Origin: Piscinibacter defluvii
GTDB lineage: Bacteria; Pseudomonadota; Gammaproteobacteria; Burkholderiales; Burkholderiaceae_C
NCBI RefSeq assembly: GCF_004011805.1
Contig: NZ_RCHJ01000037.1
Span: 1 to 32,224 of the forward strand
Direction of reading: 5' to 3'
Length of the DNA stretch: 32,224 bases
The notes beneath the pieces were generated by a model. That model was not told the origin of the DNA. It was given only the letters and a program-made list of their open reading frames with translations, and did not search any database. Every line of letters starts with the position of its first letter. Within the stretch, counting starts at the first letter, position 1. The translations under genes and the position numbers were made by a program. Below, piece by piece: positions 7,965 to 16,948 of this stretch.

Positions 7965-8780
7965 TCAGCTTCCTTGCTGGCCGATCGACAGGATCCACTC
8001 GACGATCCTCTTCAAGTCGCCCTCGCTCACGTCCGCACTTGGTGGCATTGGCACGTCGCCCCAGACTCCTGTGCCGCCCTTGCGAATCTTCTCGGCGAGC
8101 TTCGAGGCTGCGCCTGTCTGGCCGCGATACCGTGCGGCCACATCGCGGTAAGACGGACCAACAACCTTCTGGCCAGCCTGGTGACAGGCCAGGCAGTTGT
8201 ACTTCTTCGCCAAGGCCTCTCCGCCCTCACCGAAACCCGGCACATTGCCGCTGCCTGTGGACATGGCCCCCGCAAGGACAGGCTCGGCCGATGTGGCTGC
8301 CGCTCGGGCGGGCTTGACCGCGAGCTTCTTGGCATACATCAGAACGCTGCGGATCTCCTCGTCGGAGAGGATGTACTTGAACTGCGGCATCACGATCGCC
8401 GGCTCGGGCAGTCGAGCCAGGCCGTTGCGAATGCTCTGCAGCACCTCCTCGTCACGGCCCGCCAAGTATCCCGAGGCGGCGAAGTCAGGAATGAATTGCG
8501 CACCGGGCTGGAAGAACGCCGACCGCGGGCCATCGCCTCGACCATGCAGGCCGTGGCACAACGCGCAATGGTCGACGAAGATGGCCTCGCCGCGTGCGGC
8601 ACTGGGCGCCTTGCCGGTTGGCGCGAAGTGCGGAACAGCGGCTGACCTGTTGACAGGCGCCGATGTCGCCTTTGCTGGCCGTGCGCCCTCACCGCCGGCA
8701 CCCGCCGTTGCGGCGAGAACTGCAACAGCCGGCAGTGCGAGCGAAATGGCGATCGCCGTCCTCAGAAAGTTCCGCCTCAT
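7965..8780 (-). CDS. Periplasmic diheme cytochrome c of the (per)chlorate reductase operon
   Basis: This is a 271-residue protein with a Sec-type signal peptide (MRRNFLRTAI, then a hydrophobic Leu/Ala stretch ending near residue 25). Two class I c-type domains follow, with CALCH at 72-76 and CLACH at 196-200. Likely Met ligands lie in IVMPQF and DVPMPPS. It probably carries electrons between the quinol or cytochrome pool and the reductase. It is the last gene of the operon, and its ATG overlaps the chaperone stop (ATGA). It replaces the haem b gamma subunit found in ClrC and has fewer haems than the multihaem PcrC. It could also serve as the third subunit itself. Confidence 0.88.
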   Translation of the reverse strand: MRRNFLRTAIAISLALPAVAVLAATAGAGGEGARPAKATSAPVNRSAAVPHFAPTGKAPSAARGEAIFVDHCALCHGLHGRGDGPRSAFFQPGAQFIPDFAASGYLAGRDEEVLQSIRNGLARLPEPAIVMPQFKYILSDEEIRSVLMYAKKLAVKPARAAATSAEPVLAGAMSTGSGNVPGFGEGGEALAKKYNCLACHQAGQKVVGPSYRDVAARYRGQTGAASKLAEKIRKGGTGVWGDVPMPPSADVSEGDLKRIVEWILSIGQQGS

Positions 8781-9490
8781 GATGTGCTCCCGGGATCGCT
8801 CGCCGCCAGCTGTCGCCGGTGCGCCAGCACCATGCAGCGCAGCGCATCGAGCAGGTGGCTGTATGGGTTGTCGGCGACCGTCTGCACGGCGATGTCTGCC
8901 AAGCGCTCGATGAATGCCAGCGCGAAACGATCGATGAATTGAGCCTGCGTCTGGCGCAAGCCGTTCAGCAACTCGAGATCGCCCCGCAGCGCTGCGTCCC
9001 CCTCGCGGAAACTCAACACCTGCAGGAACTCGAGCTCGACACACAGGTGATCGGGCAAATCGTCGTACGTCTCGGCCATATCGACGCCGTGCTCTTGGTA
9101 GAACTGCTTGATCTCCAGCATCTCGGTGAGCCGTTTGTCGCTGTCGCTCGCGATGAACAGCGATGCATAGGGTGGGCAGGGCAGGTGCGGATAGTTGTTG
9201 ACGAACAGGGAGATGTACGCCGCCTCCGCCGCCTCGAACCCAAGGCTGCGAAGCCCTTCGAAGTAGCGCGTCGCCGCACCTGCGGCGTGGGCAGCGATCT
9301 CCGGCAGCGTGACCACCACCGCGTTGAAGCGAAGCAGGAAATCGTCTGCCGTGGCTGCCTGTGCGAAGTAGTCGAATCCGTCCTCGCCAGGGTGGGCGAG
9401 TGCCAGTTCGAAGAAGTGGTACAGCTGCGCCCTCTGGGTGACGGGCAGCGCGCCAGCAATCGTGGCGATCGGTTCGCGAGCGACGTTCAT
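8777..9490 (-). CDS. TorD/NarJ-family chaperone for the molybdoenzyme
   Basis: This is a 237-residue, mostly helical protein with the family signatures LYHFFELALAHPGEDGF near the start, FVNNYPHLPCPPYASLF in the middle, and the acidic DDLPDHLCVELEFLQVLSF block. Such proteins bind the alpha subunit and its Tat signal until the molybdenum cofactor is inserted. They are cytoplasmic and not part of the mature enzyme. It lies between beta and cytochrome c genes, as clrD does between clrB and clrC, and is translationally coupled to the cytochrome gene. Confidence 0.85.
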   Translation of the reverse strand: MNVAREPIATIAGALPVTQRAQLYHFFELALAHPGEDGFDYFAQAATADDFLLRFNAVVVTLPEIAAHAAGAATRYFEGLRSLGFEAAEAAYISLFVNNYPHLPCPPYASLFIASDSDKRLTEMLEIKQFYQEHGVDMAETYDDLPDHLCVELEFLQVLSFREGDAALRGDLELLNGLRQTQAQFIDRFALAFIERLADIAVQTVADNPYSHLLDALRCMVLAHRRQLAASDPGSTS

Positions 9491-9512
9491 GGTGATGAGT
9501 CCCGTGGAGTCT

Positions 9513-10379
9513 TCAGACGTCTTTCATCTTGATGGGGGCCGCGACATGGTGAGGCTCGTCGAGCAGTCCGCCCATGGCATTGCCGAAGTACTTCTCGATC
9601 TCTTCGGGGGGCACGTTCTTCGGCGGGATGTACCAGACCGACGGAACTGTTCCGAAGTCAGGCCGATACTGCCGGCGCGGCTGCGTGTTCATCACCCGAT
9701 GGGTCGCGCCGAGACCGGTCTCGGGGTCATACGGCTTCACGCCAAGCGATGGATCCCGAATCATCTTGGAGATCGTGCTGTTGGGATCCATCAGGTTGCC
9801 GAAGATGCGGATCTTCCCGACGCAGGTCTTCACGCACTGCGGTTCCTGCCCCTTCTCGAGCAACGGGAAGCAGAAGATGCACTTCTGCGACTTCTTGGTC
9901 ACCGGGTTGTAGTAGATCTTGTCGTACGGGCAGGCCTTGACGCAGTTCTGAAAGCCTTCACAGGTGTCCTGATCGATCAGGACGATGCCGTCCTCGTTCT
10001 TGTAGATCGACCGCGTCGGACAAGCGGGCAGGCATGCAGGGTTGGCGCAGTGATTGCAGGGCCGAGCAAGATAGAACTGCCACATCTTCGGGAACTTGCC
10101 CTTCGGCACGTCCTGGTAGAGATTGGAGAAGCGGTAGTCCCAGTCCGACGGGTTCTTGCTGCCGTTCTTGCGCGGGTACTTTCCGTAGGGCTGAGTCGCC
10201 ACGCTGTTCCAGTACATGTTCTCCTGGCCCGGGCCGCTGGTCCACGTCTGCTTGCAGGACATCGTGCATGTGTGGCAGCCGATGCACTTGTTGATGTCGA
10301 GCAGCATCCCGTACTGCGCCTTGTTGCCGTACTTGGCATTCGGTTGGCCGTAATACTTCTGCCAAAGTTCTTCCGACAT
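9513..10379 (-). CDS. Four-cluster Fe-S beta subunit of (per)chlorate reductase-like enzyme
   Basis: This is a 288-residue protein with four Cys groups in the NarH/ClrB/PcrB order: CIGCHTCTMSC, CNHCANPACLPACP, CEGFQNCVKACP and CIFCF...CVKTC. In the third group the second Cys position holds an aromatic residue (CEGF), as expected for a [3Fe-4S] cluster in this family. It passes electrons to the alpha subunit and is exported with it, having no signal of its own. ATG 10379 is preferred over 10385 because GAGGAG sits six bases before 10379 but directly against 10385. The start is 13 bases after the alpha stop. Confidence 0.92.
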   Translation of the reverse strand: MSEELWQKYYGQPNAKYGNKAQYGMLLDINKCIGCHTCTMSCKQTWTSGPGQENMYWNSVATQPYGKYPRKNGSKNPSDWDYRFSNLYQDVPKGKFPKMWQFYLARPCNHCANPACLPACPTRSIYKNEDGIVLIDQDTCEGFQNCVKACPYDKIYYNPVTKKSQKCIFCFPLLEKGQEPQCVKTCVGKIRIFGNLMDPNSTISKMIRDPSLGVKPYDPETGLGATHRVMNTQPRRQYRPDFGTVPSVWYIPPKNVPPEEIEKYFGNAMGGLLDEPHHVAAPIKMKDV

Positions 10380-10392
10380 GGTCATCTCCTCG

Positions 10393-12936
10393 TTAGGCCT
10401 TCTTCACTTCGCACAACTGATCGAAGTGACCTGACACCGGGCCCCAGACGTTGGGGATGAAGTAGATCTCGTGGATCGGGTTGATGTCGTTGTGCGTCAG
10501 CGCGTTCCAATGACCCTCGCGGATCTGGTCGCGTTGCCAACCGAAGTAGATGAGTACGGCACCCGGCGGTACCGACTCGCGGAGCTTGACCTTTGCCTTC
10601 ACATAGCCGTTCTGGTTGTAAGCCGTGGCCCAATCGCCCGAGACGAGCCCGCGCTTGACGGCATCTGCCGGATTGAGTTCGAGCAACGGTTGGCCGATGT
10701 CGTCGAGCTTCAGGATTTCGTCGGTCGTTCGCCACGACGAGTGGACGCTCCATCGCGTGTGCCGTGCGTGATAGACCATCGGATAGGTCTGGTACAGCGG
10801 ATTGCGCACCTTCTTCGCCTCGCTCCACACACGTGACGTGCCATAAGGCGTCGCCATATGCGGCTCCTTGTGGACAGGCAGCGTCTCGCCGTACTCGATG
10901 AAGCGATCCTCGTCCTTGTAGAGCTCCTGTCGGCCCGACGCTGTCTTGAACTTGTGCTTGCCGGCGATCTCGTCGGTGAATGATGCATAGGGAGAGCTCG
11001 GCAGGTTCACACGAATGCAGCGTTCCTTCTTGAGGCGCTCAAACGTGATGCCCTTGACTTGCGGGCCACCCGTCTGCAGCAACAGTTCGATGGCCGGCTC
11101 GGGACGGTTGAACTTGAAGATGTCACCCGTGCCAAGGCGGCGACACATCTCGTGATAGATCTCGATATCGGTCTTCGCTTCGAACATCGGCGCGAGCGAG
11201 CCTTCCGCCAGCTGGATATACGGGTGCGCCGGTGTCGTGGCAATGTCGTAGGGCAGTTCGAACCAGCTGACCACCGGCAGCACGATGTCGGCCAGCTGTG
11301 CCGTCGTGCTCATCTCGATTTCGGGCGACACGATCAGCTCGATCTGTGGCAACACCTTGCGGGTCAGATTGCTCTGGTCCGATGCCTCGCCGAGCAGGTT
11401 GCCGCCTGCGGCCCAGATGCAGCGGATCTGCCGCCACAGCTTGTCCTTGTCTGCCATCGTCTTGGTGGGGCCGTTCACGACGTAGGCTGTGTCCAGCGGT
11501 ACCGCACGGTAGCGGTCGTTCGGATTGTTCGGATCCTTGCGCGGGAAGAAGTACTCGGTCGGGTTCAGCCGCATCAGATACTGCCCGGCCCAGGGGCTGA
11601 CGCCACCGCCATGTACACCGATGTTGCCGGTCAGGCAGGCGAGCTCGATCACCGCCCGTCCGATCAGGTCGCCGTGATACCAGTGGTTGATCCCGGTACC
11701 AGACCAGATGCTAGACGGCTTGGTCGTCGCGTACTCGACGGCGATGCGCTCGATGTCCTTTGCCGGAACGCCGGTGATCTCCGATACCGTCTGCGGGTCG
11801 TATTCGTCCAGCTTCTTCAACAACAGGGTGTGCGACGTCGTGCACGAAACCGTTCGGCCGTCCTTCAGCGCAACGTCCCAGCTGCCCGTGAGCGACGGTG
11901 TGCCGGCGAAGTACACGTCAGGCACCACGCCTCCCCGGCTTGCGTCGTGGACCATGAAGGTCTTCGCGTCGCCGCCCGAGACGACGTCCACCGCCTTGAG
12001 ATACTTGCCGTTGTCGCTGCGCACCAGGAGCGGTCCGCTCGTCGTCCGCAACAGGTGGTTCGCGTCGGTCAATCCGCGCTTGACGACGACATGGCACATG
12101 CCGAGCGCAAAGGCCCCATCCGTGCCCGGCCTGACGCGCACCCACTCGTCGACTGCGGTTGCGGTTGGGTCGTAATAGGGCGCGACGTAAACCAGCTTGA
12201 CGCCCTTGGCGCGCGCGTCGAGGAAGAAGTGCGCGTCAGGCATCCGAGTCTGCAGGATGTCCGACCCCCAGATGATCGCGTACTTCGTGTTCAAGACGTC
12301 CTTGAACTCGTGCTCCTCGGTCTGCACGTTCCAGGTGATCGGGTGCGCCAGCGGCAGGTCGCCATACCAGTTGTAGAAGGTGCCGAGGCCAAAGCCATTC
12401 ACCGACGCGAACCGGAAGCCTGCGCCTTGCTTGACGATGCCGGTGGCCGGCACCGGCGGGTACACCCAGACCGTATTGGCGCCGTACTTCGCAGAGATTC
12501 GCTTGATCTCGCTGGCCAGGTAGTCGAATGCCTCGTCCCAGGTGATGCGCTTCCACTGCCCCGACCCTCGGGGGCCGACACGGCGCATTGGGAACTTGAC
12601 GCGGTTGGGCGAGTAGACGCGCCGGTGGTAGGTGGCGCCCTTCATGCATCCGCGGGGGTTGTACTCGTCGTCGGGATAGTCCAGCGGCTGCTCGACGCGC
12701 TGCACGATGCCGTCCTTGACGAACACGTTCCATGCACACGAGCCAGTGCAGTTGGGCATGTTGATCGTGCGTACGACACGCTCACCCTTCAGCACATTGC
12801 GATAGCCGTCCTCCCATGGTCGGTCCCGGCGTGGAGTGAGCGCGCCGAACGCCGGCGCTGTCAGGGCAAACGGGGTTCCGGCGGCGGCAGCAAGCGACAA
12901 GCTGCCTTTGAGGAACTGGCGGCGTCTGACGTCCAT
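10393..12936 (-). CDS. Molybdenum catalytic alpha subunit, type II DMSO reductase family; probable chlorate/perchlorate reductase
   Basis: This is an 847-residue protein with a Tat signal (MDVRRRQFLKG, then an Ala-rich stretch). An N-terminal Fe-S motif follows (Cys63 and Cys67 in NCTGSC, Cys97 in NPRGCMKG). Asp193 in FYNWYGDLP is the expected Mo ligand of type II enzymes. MPDAHFF and the C-terminal cofactor-binding domain are intact. It would reduce (per)chlorate to chlorite in the periplasm using bis-MGD. The assignment rests on the adjacent cld, beta and chaperone genes. Compared with recalled ClrA (about 914 aa) and PcrA (about 927 aa) it is shorter and belongs clearly to neither. Where type II enzymes have His four residues before the first Cys, this one has Asn59. 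A nitrate or selenate reductase relative remains possible. Confidence 0.88.
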   Translation of the reverse strand: MDVRRRQFLKGSLSLAAAAGTPFALTAPAFGALTPRRDRPWEDGYRNVLKGERVVRTINMPNCTGSCAWNVFVKDGIVQRVEQPLDYPDDEYNPRGCMKGATYHRRVYSPNRVKFPMRRVGPRGSGQWKRITWDEAFDYLASEIKRISAKYGANTVWVYPPVPATGIVKQGAGFRFASVNGFGLGTFYNWYGDLPLAHPITWNVQTEEHEFKDVLNTKYAIIWGSDILQTRMPDAHFFLDARAKGVKLVYVAPYYDPTATAVDEWVRVRPGTDGAFALGMCHVVVKRGLTDANHLLRTTSGPLLVRSDNGKYLKAVDVVSGGDAKTFMVHDASRGGVVPDVYFAGTPSLTGSWDVALKDGRTVSCTTSHTLLLKKLDEYDPQTVSEITGVPAKDIERIAVEYATTKPSSIWSGTGINHWYHGDLIGRAVIELACLTGNIGVHGGGVSPWAGQYLMRLNPTEYFFPRKDPNNPNDRYRAVPLDTAYVVNGPTKTMADKDKLWRQIRCIWAAGGNLLGEASDQSNLTRKVLPQIELIVSPEIEMSTTAQLADIVLPVVSWFELPYDIATTPAHPYIQLAEGSLAPMFEAKTDIEIYHEMCRRLGTGDIFKFNRPEPAIELLLQTGGPQVKGITFERLKKERCIRVNLPSSPYASFTDEIAGKHKFKTASGRQELYKDEDRFIEYGETLPVHKEPHMATPYGTSRVWSEAKKVRNPLYQTYPMVYHARHTRWSVHSSWRTTDEILKLDDIGQPLLELNPADAVKRGLVSGDWATAYNQNGYVKAKVKLRESVPPGAVLIYFGWQRDQIREGHWNALTHNDINPIHEIYFIPNVWGPVSGHFDQLCEVKKA

Positions 12937-12959
12937 GTTCGGTCTCGATCGCGCTGTGG

Positions 12960-14018
<1,059 letters not shown>

Positions 14019-14023
14019 TCAAC

Positions 14024-14617
14024 ATGACGCTGATGTCAGAGTCGACAACGCTCGAACCGCTAGCGGCACGGCGTGTCGCCGGCCAGAGATCTGACGCGCT
14101 CGCCCACCTGGTCGGAGGGCTCAGCGGCAACGAGCGTGACTACCGCGCCTTCCTGGCCGCATTGGCAGATTGGCTGCACGACTTCATTGCCAGGCAGCTG
14201 CCTCGTTCTCCTGGCGAGGTCGAGGATCTGGTACAGGAGACGCTGCTGGCGATCCACAACAAGCGCGGCACCTATGACCCCGCGAAACCGCTGGACGCGT
14301 GGGTGCAAGCGATCGCGCATCACAAGGTCGTGGACTACCTTCGGCGCGGGCACAAGATCGTGGAGCCAGTCGACGAAGGATCAATGCAGCCAGATCACAA
14401 TGGCGATTGCGGTGCTCTGCACGCCAGCGAAGCGCGGCACGATGTGCTCCAGCTGTTAGGCGGCCTCCCGGACAAGCAGCGAAGGGCTATCCTGCATCTC
14501 AAGATCGAAGGCTTGTCGGTGGCCGAGACGGCTGCTTTGATCGGCACGTCTGAAGTGGCCGTCAAGCTATATGTCCACCGCGGTTTGAAGTCGATCGCGG
14601 CGAAATGGAGAGCATGA
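14024..14617 (+). CDS. ECF RNA polymerase sigma factor, SigF-like
   Basis: This is a 197-residue protein from ATG 14024; ATG 14033 is an alternative. Region 2 is seen in GEVEDLVQETLLAIHNKRGT and DAWVQAIAHHKVVDYLRRGH. Region 4 is in LPDKQRRAILHLKIEGLSVA and TSEVAVKLYVHRGLKSIA. It directs RNA polymerase to stress promoters and is held inactive by the overlapping NrsF-type membrane protein. In perchlorate-reducing relatives, a sigF/nrsF pair controls a periplasmic methionine sulfoxide repair response to reactive chlorine. No such target genes are visible here. It is divergent from cld. Confidence 0.85.
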   Translation: MTLMSESTTLEPLAARRVAGQRSDALAHLVGGLSGNERDYRAFLAALADWLHDFIARQLPRSPGEVEDLVQETLLAIHNKRGTYDPAKPLDAWVQAIAHHKVVDYLRRGHKIVEPVDEGSMQPDHNGDCGALHASEARHDVLQLLGGLPDKQRRAILHLKIEGLSVAETAALIGTSEVAVKLYVHRGLKSIAAKWRA

Positions 14618-15261
14618 ACATGAAGACGGATGCTTTGATCGCGATGCTCGCGACCGGTTCGTCCCAGGAGGTGCGAAATGTCCCGGCATCGCGCTTGTCG
14701 TTGGCGCTGTGCCTGGCGGCACCCGCCGCGACGCTGTTGATGCTGGCGCTGATGGATCTCAATCCCGCATTGGGTGCTGCGTTGGCCGAACCGCGGTTCT
14801 GGTTGAAGCTAGCCTATGTGATTGCTCTTGCCGCAACGGCCATGCCACTCGTGGCCCGGCTTTCACGCCCGGGGGCGCGCGTTGCGCCGTTGCTGTGGGC
14901 GCTCGCGCTGGCTGTTGGACTAATGGTCATCGCTGCCACAGGCAGCCTGCTTCTGGCTGAGAGCGGGATGCGATCCCATCTCGTGTTCGGTGACACGTGG
15001 AAGGTCTGCGCGCCACTGATCACGCTGTTGGCAGCGCCGATCATGTTGGCCACGTTGCTCGCGATGCGAGAACTTGCGCCGACGCGCTTGAAAAGCGCGG
15101 GCGCGGCGGCCGGGTTGCTCTCGGGGGCCGTCGGCGCGCTGATCTACAGCGCACACTGCCCGGAACTGGCCCCGCCGTTTGTGGTCATCTGGTACTCGGC
15201 GGGAATTGCGATACCGTCGGCAGTTGGTGCTTTGCTTGGACCGCGCGTGTTGCGCTGGTAG
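14614..15261 (+). CDS. nrsF: NrsF-type (DUF1109) membrane anti-sigma factor
   Basis: This is a 215-residue protein with about six hydrophobic membrane segments between residues 25 and 212, separated by short charged loops (for example RLSRPGAR and RELAPTRLKSAG). DUF1109/NrsF proteins sequester their cognate ECF sigma factor and release it under oxidative or metal stress. A Cys pair (Cys near residue 143 in WKVCAPL and Cys near 183 in SAHCPELAPP) may be the redox sensor. ATG 14614 overlaps the sigma stop (ATGA) and has GGAGAG in front; ATG 14605 is an alternative. Confidence 0.85.
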   Translation: MNMKTDALIAMLATGSSQEVRNVPASRLSLALCLAAPAATLLMLALMDLNPALGAALAEPRFWLKLAYVIALAATAMPLVARLSRPGARVAPLLWALALAVGLMVIAATGSLLLAESGMRSHLVFGDTWKVCAPLITLLAAPIMLATLLAMRELAPTRLKSAGAAAGLLSGAVGALIYSAHCPELAPPFVVIWYSAGIAIPSAVGALLGPRVLRW

Positions 15262-15399
15262 ATGTCGCGGCAAGTCCTGGCTTGGCCGTCCGCTGTGCGA
15301 CAAGCAATCGATGTCGGCTATTGGCCGATGGCTGGTCTTCGCGAGCGGCAGCTTTATGGAGCCCCAATCTTGGCTGCACCTGCCTCCCGGGCAGCCGTG

Positions 15400-15419
15400 A
15401 CTCTCACCGCGGTGAGAGT
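15400..15419. terminator. Perfect 20-base palindrome after nrsF
   Basis: ACTCTCACCGCGGTGAGAGT is fully self-complementary, lies 138 bases after the nrsF stop and 20 bases before the transposon end. It has no run of T after it, so it may be a weak terminator or a protein-binding site. The stretch 15262-15439 otherwise contains only a 29-codon frame (15311-15400, MSAIGRWLVF...), which I do not recognise. Confidence 0.35.
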
Positions 15420-15439
15420 TCGCTGGCGAGCAAGTTCAT

Positions 15440-15477
15440 GGGGTTCTAAGCCGGAACCGCCGAAAATTCCGTCAGCC
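15440..15477 (+). repeat. Left terminal inverted repeat of the transposon
   Basis: It begins GGGGTTCTAAGCCGGAACCG and ends TTCCGTCAGCC. It pairs with the right end at 21746-21783 with mismatches at three of 38 positions. The GGGG start and length are typical of Tn3-family ends. Confidence 0.92.
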
Positions 15478-15709
15478 GATCAACGTGGCTTGTCCCGCGC
15501 CCGGTCGATGGGGTAGACCCAACAGTCGTGTCACTAGCCGCCATTTCGATCACGGCAATGCCAGCCGGACGTCACGTCCAGATTGTTCCGGTCTGGATGA
15601 GGCCGACTGACGTCTCGGATGACGGGTGGCATACAACTGCTGTGAGTCCTGCAGGGGGGCAGCTGCCTGACCGGACGGCGAGCATCAGCCCATCTCATGT
15701 ATTAGTCAT
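15478..15709. other. Gene-free segment inside the transposon
   Basis: I see no convincing gene, ribosome binding site or attC in this stretch. It contains short dyads such as GTCCAGA...TCTGGA near 15575-15600. It may be decayed cassette or transposon DNA. Confidence 0.4.
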
Positions 15710-15779
15710 GTCAGCTTTGACACTGCGCACGCGACGGCACCCGACCCGTTGCAGACCCCCAGACATATGGAAAGCTGAC
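15710..15779. repeat. 70-base element with GTCAGCTTT/AAAGCTGAC ends abutting attC
   Basis: GTCAGCTTT at 15710-15718 is exactly inverted as AAAGCTGAC at 15771-15779. The right arm directly touches the core of the following attC site. The interior is GC-rich with weaker pairing (CTGC/GCAG). It could be a tiny inserted element or an atypical recombination hairpin. Confidence 0.4.
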
Positions 15780-15849
15780 GCTCAACGTGGAGTTAGCCGG
15801 CGCGGCGCGGCTTCATCGCGCAGCGTCCGTGTTGATGGATGGGTTAGAA
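15780..15849 (-). repeat. attC recombination site of the cupin cassette
   Basis: Read on the minus strand, it opens with the left core TTCTAAC and closes with GTTGAGC, a perfect GTTRRRY right core. A GC-rich imperfect stem between them includes CATCAACACGG. It lies 27 bases after the cupin stop. Length (70 bases) and architecture fit integron attC sites. The cassette's own first bases (GTAGAAC, 16298-16292) complement its left core, as expected. Confidence 0.75.
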
Positions 15850-15876
15850 CTCTCTGGGGCACACATTTGAGAAAGA

Positions 15877-16233
15877 CTATTTTTCAGCCAACGCAAAACC
15901 CGCGTTGCCAGATGCAACCACTGAGACAAATACAAACGGCACTGGACTAGTATTTAGAGCGCCATGCACTTGGCCAGGTTTTGCTATGGCAATATCTCCA
16001 GCCTTTAGATGAGCGACTTTGCCGCCTCCTTGGTAATACTCAGCCTCTCCAGAGATAACCGTCCAAGTATCTTGGCCGTCCGGGTGAACATGAGCGGTTA
16101 TTTCTTGCCCAGGATGGGCATGCCAAACAACAACTGCTGAGTCCTTGGTTTCCAGAACCACTGAACGAATTGGTTCGCCGTCAGACGGACGAATATATTC
16201 TGTTACCGAAAATATTCTTGATTCCATTTCCAT
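15877..16233 (-). CDS. Small cupin-domain protein in a gene cassette
   Basis: This is a 118-residue single-cupin protein. Motif 1 is in HPGQEITAHVHPDGQDTWTV with two metal-binding His in HVH. Motif 2 is in AIAKPGQVHGALN. A divalent metal is likely bound, but the substrate is unknown. ATG 16233 follows GGAG at five bases. It sits between two attC sites, is more AT-rich than its surroundings, and has no promoter of its own that I can see, all typical of a cassette gene. Cupins are common as unassigned cassette products. Confidence 0.8.
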   Translation of the reverse strand: MEMESRIFSVTEYIRPSDGEPIRSVVLETKDSAVVVWHAHPGQEITAHVHPDGQDTWTVISGEAEYYQGGGKVAHLKAGDIAIAKPGQVHGALNTSPVPFVFVSVVASGNAGFALAEK

Positions 16234-16291
16234 ATCCACTCCAAAAATCAATTTGGCTTGAGAAGTTATTACAGAACAACTGTATCCGAGA

Positions 16292-16372
16292 GTTCTACGT
16301 TGCCGATAACCGGCCCGAAACGGCGGCGCAACGCGCCGCTGTTGGGGGTCCGTGTTCATCGGCGGGTTAGAC
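16292..16372 (-). repeat. attC recombination site of the chlorite dismutase cassette
   Basis: On the minus strand it runs from GTCTAAC (16372-16366) to GTAGAAC (16298-16292), one base off GTTRRRY. The arms pair as CCGATGAACACGG with CCGGTTATCGGC, leaving the unpaired extra bases typical of attC. The loop stem is GGCGCGTTGCGCC. The stop codon of the dismutase gene lies inside the left core, a hallmark of cassettes. Confidence 0.8.
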
Positions 16373-16927
16373 CTGTGCTTGCGTAAGACGAATATCGACT
16401 TCTCGGTCGACGTATTTCCATTCCTCTGACGCACGCAGTTCGGAAAGCAGCCTGTTGAACTCAACCTCATGAATTGGCGCGTATTCGAACCAATTCAGAA
16501 AATCGAACGGTTCATTCTCTGAGAGGTCGCGGCAGTGGTGGAGCTTGCGCGCTACTGCAGGCAAATACTGAAGCCCGATTTGGACGTGCTTCGACTGTTC
16601 GAAAACGCTCCGGCGTTCGTCTTGCGTGAGCTCCCACCAAGCTGCGTTCTTCCGGATCGGTATTAGCGCACCGCACGTTGCTTCTGGGCGCGCCAGACCT
16701 TGCTGCTTCGCTACAATTTCATTCTTCTCTGCGCGCATGACATATCGTTCATTGCTGGTTATTCCACGAAGTATCCAGGGTGCATTGGTTTCAGACTGCA
16801 ACTCTGAAGCGGATACGACGTTGAGCCTTTTGGCTTCAGGCAGGGGCTCGCCAACTCTCGTTTCGGCCCTGACAATCCGCCAAGGGCCAATGTCTGCGCC
16901 GACGAAAGCAAATAATCGTGTATCCAT
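16367..16927 (-). CDS. cld: Short (clade 2, Nitrobacter-type) chlorite dismutase in a gene cassette
   Basis: This is a 186-residue protein with no signal peptide. The second half carries the Cld haem site: IPIRKNAAWWELTQDERRSV, proximal His114 in SKHVQIGLQYLP, distal Arg127 in AVARKLHHCRD, then FDFLNWFEYAP and EEWKYVDREVDIRL. His and Arg are 13 residues apart, as in the secreted Cld of this window. Numbering and wording match the short dimeric Nitrobacter winogradskyi Cld as I recall it. It should split chlorite to chloride and O2 in the cytoplasm. The stop codon lies in an attC core, so this is a mobile gene cassette. It shares little with the other Cld outside the haem site, so it is not a recent duplicate. 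Confidence 0.88.
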   Translation of the reverse strand: MDTRLFAFVGADIGPWRIVRAETRVGEPLPEAKRLNVVSASELQSETNAPWILRGITSNERYVMRAEKNEIVAKQQGLARPEATCGALIPIRKNAAWWELTQDERRSVFEQSKHVQIGLQYLPAVARKLHHCRDLSENEPFDFLNWFEYAPIHEVEFNRLLSELRASEEWKYVDREVDIRLTQAQV

Positions 16928-16948
16928 TTCAATCTTTCATGTGTGAAT

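Noticed and set aside
15400..15419. CRISPR repeat
   Set aside because: The palindrome occurs once with no spacer array, and no cas genes are present anywhere in the window.
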